Origin: Camillea tinctor
Lineage: Eukaryota; Ascomycota; Sordariomycetes; Xylariales; Xylariaceae
DNA length: 64,000 nucleotides
Reading direction: 5' to 3'
Assembly: GCA_022578605.1 (NCBI GenBank)
Contig: MU394061.1
Location: forward strand, 1 to 64,000
Positions 59,287 through 64,000 of the stretch are shown piece after piece. The notes beneath the pieces are model-generated. The model had not been told where the DNA came from and searched no databases. It worked only from the letters and a program-made list of their open reading frames with translations. Made by a program: the position numbers and the translations under genes. How positions within the stretch are numbered: position 1 is the first letter of the stretch; each line of letters begins with the position of its first letter.

Positions 59287-59592
59287 TCAGCCGTCATCAT
59301 GCATTTCAGGATATAGGGGAAAACTCCTAGTTGTGGAATCTTCAGTGGGTGGCTGCATTCCGTCAACGAGTCCTATTTGTCCAGGCATGACTCCTGCTCC
59401 ATGAAGTGAGGTTACATCAACAACGGCGTTCTTCCAATAGTCCAAAGAGGGTGCCAGGCCGCATAACAAATACTGGTTGTAGGGTAGCTGAGTGGATTTT
59501 ACCCAATGGAGGTATGGACCCGACTGCCAGTTAGGTTGTGTCCGATTGCCGAATCCGCGGGACGATTCCACGAGGGAGATCGGCTCCGCCAA
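59287..59592 (-). other. Weak candidate: terminal exon of an unrecognised gene
   Basis: The minus-strand frame after a TTTTTTAG acceptor reads LAEPISLVESSRGFGNRTQP, SGPYLHWVKSTQLPYNQYLL and so on for about 101 codons, ending in TGA. Upstream, another minus-strand frame (59741-59947) reads TINLLDLTRLITSLVRAGQI and GIGHGGPRVAAWFFSGKG before a stop. Composition looks coding, but I do not recognise a family, no clean splice joins the two, and a start is not evident. It may be a decayed gene. Confidence 0.2.
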
Positions 59593-62320
59593 TGCCTAAA
59601 AAACACGGACGATGCCCTTGTAACTTGCAGCAATGGCCCTGAGAGAAAATGGGATGAGGGTGGCAGGATTGGGTGTGGTCAAAGACAACCTAAGCTGCGC
59701 TGACGTTTCTCCTACAGCTTAGATACTCAACTCACTTACACTAGGTCCCCTTCCCCGAAAAGAACCATGCCGCTACCCTTGGTCCGCCATGCCCTATTCC
59801 AAAACTTATCTGCCCTGCCCTCACAAGTGACGTGATGAGCCTAGTAAGGTCCAGAAGGTTGATTGTCCTTCGTATTTCCCAAATTCGCAATCCATCCCGT
59901 GCTACAATGAAAATGTGCCGTCCGTGTGACGGAACACAGACACCCAAGATCTCGAAAATCCTACTCTACTGAGGGGCTGGATCTACACTAGCGATACCAT
60001 CAAAGGGCCAGGAATACCGTCTGGGGAAATCTGACCACGTCTAGCACGTCCTGAGCGCCCCGGTGCCTGGCCAAGAAAGCGGGTGACATACGACCACGGC
60101 AGTTCCCATACCTCCCTCCCGCATCGGCACACGTATAGTTTGAAGATCCTCTCATACCGGCGTAACATGAACTCCTCCAGGGCAGCACCCACCAATTGAC
60201 TGTGTACACAACCGAGTTGTGTACTCGTGCTTGCATTCGCATGTGTCGACGTGGTACCACGGCCGTTCACCTCATGCGTGCTTGCTATGCGGGACAAGAT
60301 GGCTTCGGAGATGGAAGTGGTACAGTCATGGTTTCTCGCCTGCCGTGGCACGAACGACTTTGTATTACCACCGCAACGAAGAATGTTCCAACAACATCGC
60401 TTGACCCGGAGAGGAGGCCATCCGATTCGCAATAGTCCCACCCCAGTCCAGTATCAGCTCTGCCCCCCCCTCTCATCCAAGGACCGGCCCCCCTAGGTAA
60501 GAAGCTCGTCGTCGGTAGAGCTAAGATGGGTCCCGTCTTTTGCATCTTAAAGTTCACAAGGGACCAGAGAGCCGCAGGTCCCACTGCTCGCATGAAAATG
60601 TAACAATCTCTCTAGGTGCGGCTGAGTTTGCTAGATAGGGTCCTTGCCCGAGGCAGGCGTCGCGATCTCGCAAGCCTGCGGGTTGCACACGCATATCGCC
60701 AGCGGCTCGGATATTCGAAACAGGTCCAGTAGCTTAAACCCATGCTCCCTCCCACCCCCCGGTGACGTGAAGCATCAAATAAGAAAAAAGGAAAAAGAAA
60801 AAAAAACGCTCAAGAACAGCCGATTCCTATTCGCTTCGGACATGATCCTACCTGCACATCAAAGAAGCCTTCACCCAGGGGGGTTCCCTATTTTTTTTTT
60901 CTTTTCAAAAAGAAAAAAGAGCCAAGCATGTCGTACATTACCTAAAGGAGCAGTACGCTCACGAATAGGCGTCCTGGGTTTCATAGTGACGCATGGCCAG
61001 GATCATGAGTAGGATTATTTTGTCCTGTCGCTGAATGGTCTGCCGAATAAGTCAGTTTTCCTCCTTCCCGGGACGTCTGAAGCTACCTATGTACATACAA
61101 TAGGTTACAATACCTTGAAATAGCTTGCATCTCGCATCGCTTGCTTCCGCCCCTGACAACACTCCAGATGCCTGGAAGTTTGGAACATGGACAAGCCTGC
61201 GAGACCGGGGAAGGGAAGGTCTGTCGGAGGGGGGGAGGGGCAGTTGAAGACGCGGCAACGCAACGCTGCTCGGGACTGTGAGGTTCCAGCCGCTTGTTTC
61301 CCTTTCCTCTCTCTCCCCTCCCCCTCCTCCCTCGCCCTTCTCCCCTTACTGCCTTAGTAAGTAGAATACAACGAAGTTGGACCCCGTCGCTAGACTAACC
61401 AGGGCATGACCGACGATTATTTGGTCTAGATCTTATAATGAAGAGGTTTATAGGCTTCAATTGGCGAAGGCAGGTCGCTTCCAACTGCACACTACTGCAA
61501 GGTGAAGACGGAGACAGACACAACAACGCTGATCTTCTGCTTGTCATATTTTCTGTTTGCTACGATCTCTTTTTTTTTTCTTTTTCTCTCTTTTCTTTTT
61601 CAAGGACTCGTTTTATCTCGTCCTGATCGACAGCGCAAGATTTTATTTTTAACCTATCCCCACTGGGTTCCCCCCTTTCATTCCCATCGGAACGGAGCCG
61701 AAAAGGGTTTGCCTATCCTTGACAAGATCAACGGTTCGTCGGCAGCGCCATCCCTTTTTAATTCGATCGGCGTTTCTTCGTCGCTTCGACTTTACACTAA
61801 CGGGCGTAGCTTTTATTTATTTTATTACTATTACTGGGGAGGGGGTTGAGCTTTTCTCACTTCATGACGGCTTTCGCGGTTGAGTCATTTTTTAAGCCCG
61901 TTATCCCTTAATGCGTTACCACCTGCGAGCGGAGTGCCGTTCATTTTTATGCGCTCTCCCTACGAAGCAGCAGGATTGGAGAAAAAGAACTTCTTTCCTC
62001 GTTAGACGCCGATGCTGCTCGTCGCGGCGCTCCCCGAATTTAGGCGGCAAGTCGGGGTCTTGCTGCCAAAAAATGTAGTCGTGAACAATCTTTTACTCCT
62101 CAAGTATAGGTAACAAGTTGAAGATTAGGACTCAAGTGACGAAGCACTAAACGATAACAGTCTGTTAGGTTGAAGTTTAGCTTAACGAGTGAATGATAGA
62201 GGACTATATAGTAACTAAGTGATTTCTCCCATTTTCTCACGGTCTATGTGAACGATTTTGACTCAGTGATCTCAAGCCAGGAAGTAATATCGCTCACTAT
62301 CCTCACGAGCTGCCCGAAAG

Positions 62321-63382
62321 ATGTGCCGCACCCCACTACACCCGTTTCTCGCGGCTCTGCCCAAATGCGAGCACCATCTGCACCTCGAGGGGACGTTGGA
62401 GCCCGAACTCCTCTTCGAGCTCTCCAGGAAGAACAATATCACGCTTCCTGCGTCTACGGACCCGGCCTTCGGGTCGGTGGAGACGCTCCTCGCGCGCTAC
62501 AAGACCTTCAAGAACCTGGACGACTTCCTCGGGTACTACTACATCGGCATGTCGGTGCTGCTTCATGCGTCCGACTTTGAGGCCCTGGCCTATGCCTACT
62601 TCTCCAAGGCCGCGTCGCAGCGTGTACGGCATGCAGAGGTGTTTTTCGATCCGCAGGCGCACACCAGCCGAGGGGTGGATCTCGCGGCGCTAGTCGAGGG
62701 TTTTAAGAAGGCCCAGGCGAGAGCGCGCGCCGACTTCGGCATGTCCACGGAGCTGATCATGTGTCTATTGAGGCATCTGCCGCCCCCAAGCGCGATGGAG
62801 ACGTTCTCCCAGGCCCGAGAGGCGGGCTACTTCGCGGACGGAACGCTTGCCGCGATAGGTATGGACTCGTCCGAGCTGCCGTTCCCACCACCCATGTGGA
62901 AAGATTTGTACGATGCAGCGGGGTCGGGTGGCATTAGGCGGACGGTACACGCTGGCGAGGAGGGCCCAGCGTCGTACATGACCCAAGCTCTAGACCTGCT
63001 AGACGCGCAACGCATCGACCACGGTATTCGTGCCTTTCTCGACGAGGACGATAAGCTCATAGCGAGACTTGTGAGGCAGAAAACACTTCTGACCATGTGT
63101 CCTCTCTCCAACGTAAAACTAAATGTCATCCCTTCGATAGCAGACTTCCCATTGAAGAAGCTACTGGATGCTGGAGTAACGTTTAGTATCAACAGTGACG
63201 ACCCTGCGTATTTCGAAGGCTACATCCTCGAAAACTACTGTGCGCTGCAGGAGGCGTTCCAATTAAGTGTTCGGGATTGGGAGAGCATTGCGAAGGGCGC
63301 CGTCATGGGTAGCTGGTGTTCGGAAAGCAGGAAGGAGGAGCTGTTAGCTGAAATAGGGGAAGTTGTCCGACAGTGGACATAA
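62321..63382 (+). CDS. AAH1: Adenine deaminase
   Basis: A single-exon metal-dependent hydrolase of 353 residues, the usual size for fungal Aah1. It deaminates adenine to hypoxanthine in purine salvage and catabolism. Motifs in order: the metal-binding HxH in KCEHHLHLEGTLEPELLFEL (His19, His21); AAIGMDSSELPFPP; RTVHAGEEG with a further metal His and the catalytic Glu nearby; QRIDHGIRAF; CPLSNVKLNV; and INSDDPAYF with the metal Asp. The GMDSSE-PP region and short length distinguish this adenine-deaminase group from true adenosine deaminases, although both share the fold. The ATG at 62321 is the first in frame and directly precedes the conserved core. Intact, with no intron. In yeast the enzyme is cytosolic/nuclear and down-regulated on entry to quiescence; regulation here is not readable. 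Confidence 0.92.
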   Translation: MCRTPLHPFLAALPKCEHHLHLEGTLEPELLFELSRKNNITLPASTDPAFGSVETLLARYKTFKNLDDFLGYYYIGMSVLLHASDFEALAYAYFSKAASQRVRHAEVFFDPQAHTSRGVDLAALVEGFKKAQARARADFGMSTELIMCLLRHLPPPSAMETFSQAREAGYFADGTLAAIGMDSSELPFPPPMWKDLYDAAGSGGIRRTVHAGEEGPASYMTQALDLLDAQRIDHGIRAFLDEDDKLIARLVRQKTLLTMCPLSNVKLNVIPSIADFPLKKLLDAGVTFSINSDDPAYFEGYILENYCALQEAFQLSVRDWESIAKGAVMGSWCSESRKEELLAEIGEVVRQWT

Positions 63383-64000
63383 ACTCATTGCGAGCGCCAC
63401 CGCGATATCAACGAATCGGCGCATTTAATATTAATGTATGACTCGAGGCAAGTGTGCAGGAATAAATTCTTCTCTGTGTACCTTGTACGCTTTGCCTGTT
63501 CCGCTCTAGATTTCACATTTCACATATTCACATCGAGGTTATCGGATCATGTACGTTCTGGTAACACTACGTGTGTAGGTAGTTACCAACAAAACCTTTC
63601 TTTTTCCCCTGAAAGGCCACATGCCACGCGAGTCTCAGATTGTGTAATAAGTGCATTATGTCTCACCATACCTGTCACGACAAGACTCAAGAATTGCTGG
63701 CGTCGGGCTGAGGCCTGAGTCATGTCATGTCATGTCTTTAGATGGCCTTAGGGTGAGACATCTTAGCGCAAGACATTATCGCGATATTATCGCGACGTTT
63801 CTCATGTACCTCGATACAAAACGCCGCATATAGAAGGTGGGCAACGTTATGTTATACGGAAGCTGGACATCAATAACTATAAGTTACGAAAACTACGTGT
63901 TCCTTTTACATGCGTGTGCGGAGGGGGATGTCTTCTAAGGCGAAACATACCTAAAATATATAATTTATAAAATTGTTTCCAATCTAGTTTATAGACATTG
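63383..64000. other. Region downstream of AAH1, no gene seen
   Basis: About 620 bp to the window edge with only short open frames. A small GTCATGTCATGTCATGTC direct repeat lies at about 63719-63736. Confidence 0.5.

Larger units (their letters stand above)
51911..62320. other. 10.4-kb gene-poor region
   Basis: The longest stretch in the window without a confident gene. It includes the probable long upstream region of the Zn2Cys6 gene, a trinucleotide microsatellite (53328-53381), a 20-T run (59238-59257) and two weak coding candidates listed separately (54436-54927 plus; 59287-59592 minus). Pyrimidine-rich sequence at 61560-61602 and AT-rich sequence up to 62320 probably belong to the AAH1 promoter and leader. 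No RNA gene or transposase was recognised. Confidence 0.45.

Noticed and set aside
60000..60593. Several overlapping frames of 80-150 codons on both strands
   Set aside because: They lie in a stretch of balanced composition with open frames on both strands. None begins convincingly or shows a family motif.

Overview
The window reads as nuclear DNA of a filamentous ascomycete (Pezizomycotina). The evidence is: many short introns of about 47-79 bp with GTRNGT donors, CTRAY branch points and YAG acceptors; a Zn(II)2Cys6 regulator, an AA9 lytic polysaccharide monooxygenase and a CYP53-type P450; and AT-only islands of the kind left by repeat-induced point mutation (RIP). No rRNA, tRNA or CRISPR-like structure was recognised. 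Gene density is low: 13 recognisable genes, one clear pseudogene, and long stretches without coding signal.

Layout. 1-1000 is an AT-rich island with short tandem repeats. 1634-5020 holds an FAD-dependent phenol-hydroxylase-like monooxygenase with one apparent frameshift, convergent with a decayed fumarylacetoacetate-hydrolase-family pseudogene; together they look like the remains of an aromatic-degradation or secondary-metabolism locus. 6942-9674 has a small GFA-type zinc protein and an F-box protein. 11152-15670 is a divergent pair: a short Tup1/TupA-like WD40 protein (minus) and a Rad5/HLTF-like SNF2 ATPase (plus). 17983-20946 pairs a secreted AA9 enzyme with a CYP53-type P450, convergently. 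23429-25701 is the ribosome-biogenesis gene SDA1, and a 452-bp terminal-inverted-repeat element sits about 130 bp upstream of its start codon. 26946-28748 is a secreted GMC oxidoreductase. 31160-32641 is an Mtr-like amino-acid transporter. 36447-37898 is mitochondrial acetylornithine aminotransferase, bracketed by two copies of a roughly 107-bp dispersed repeat. 39477-41841 is a membrane-anchored hormone-sensitive-lipase-type hydrolase. 49421-51910 is a Zn(II)2Cys6 transcription factor. 62321-63382 is adenine deaminase (AAH1). Between these lie 7.6-kb (41842-49420) and 10.4-kb (51911-62320) stretches with no confident gene.

Taken together, the AA9 enzyme, the GMC oxidoreductase, the CYP53 P450 and the damaged monooxygenase/FAH pair suit a plant-associated or lignocellulose-degrading lifestyle. 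The rest (SDA1, ARG8, AAH1, transporter, lipase) is housekeeping. The genes do not form one co-directional cluster. No clearly new multi-gene system was found. The least conventional parts are the Tup1-like/SNF2 divergent pair, the inverted-repeat element in the SDA1 promoter and the decaying aromatic-metabolism pair beside the AT-rich island. Exon boundaries were worked out by hand from splice signals and reading frame, and no similarity search could be run.
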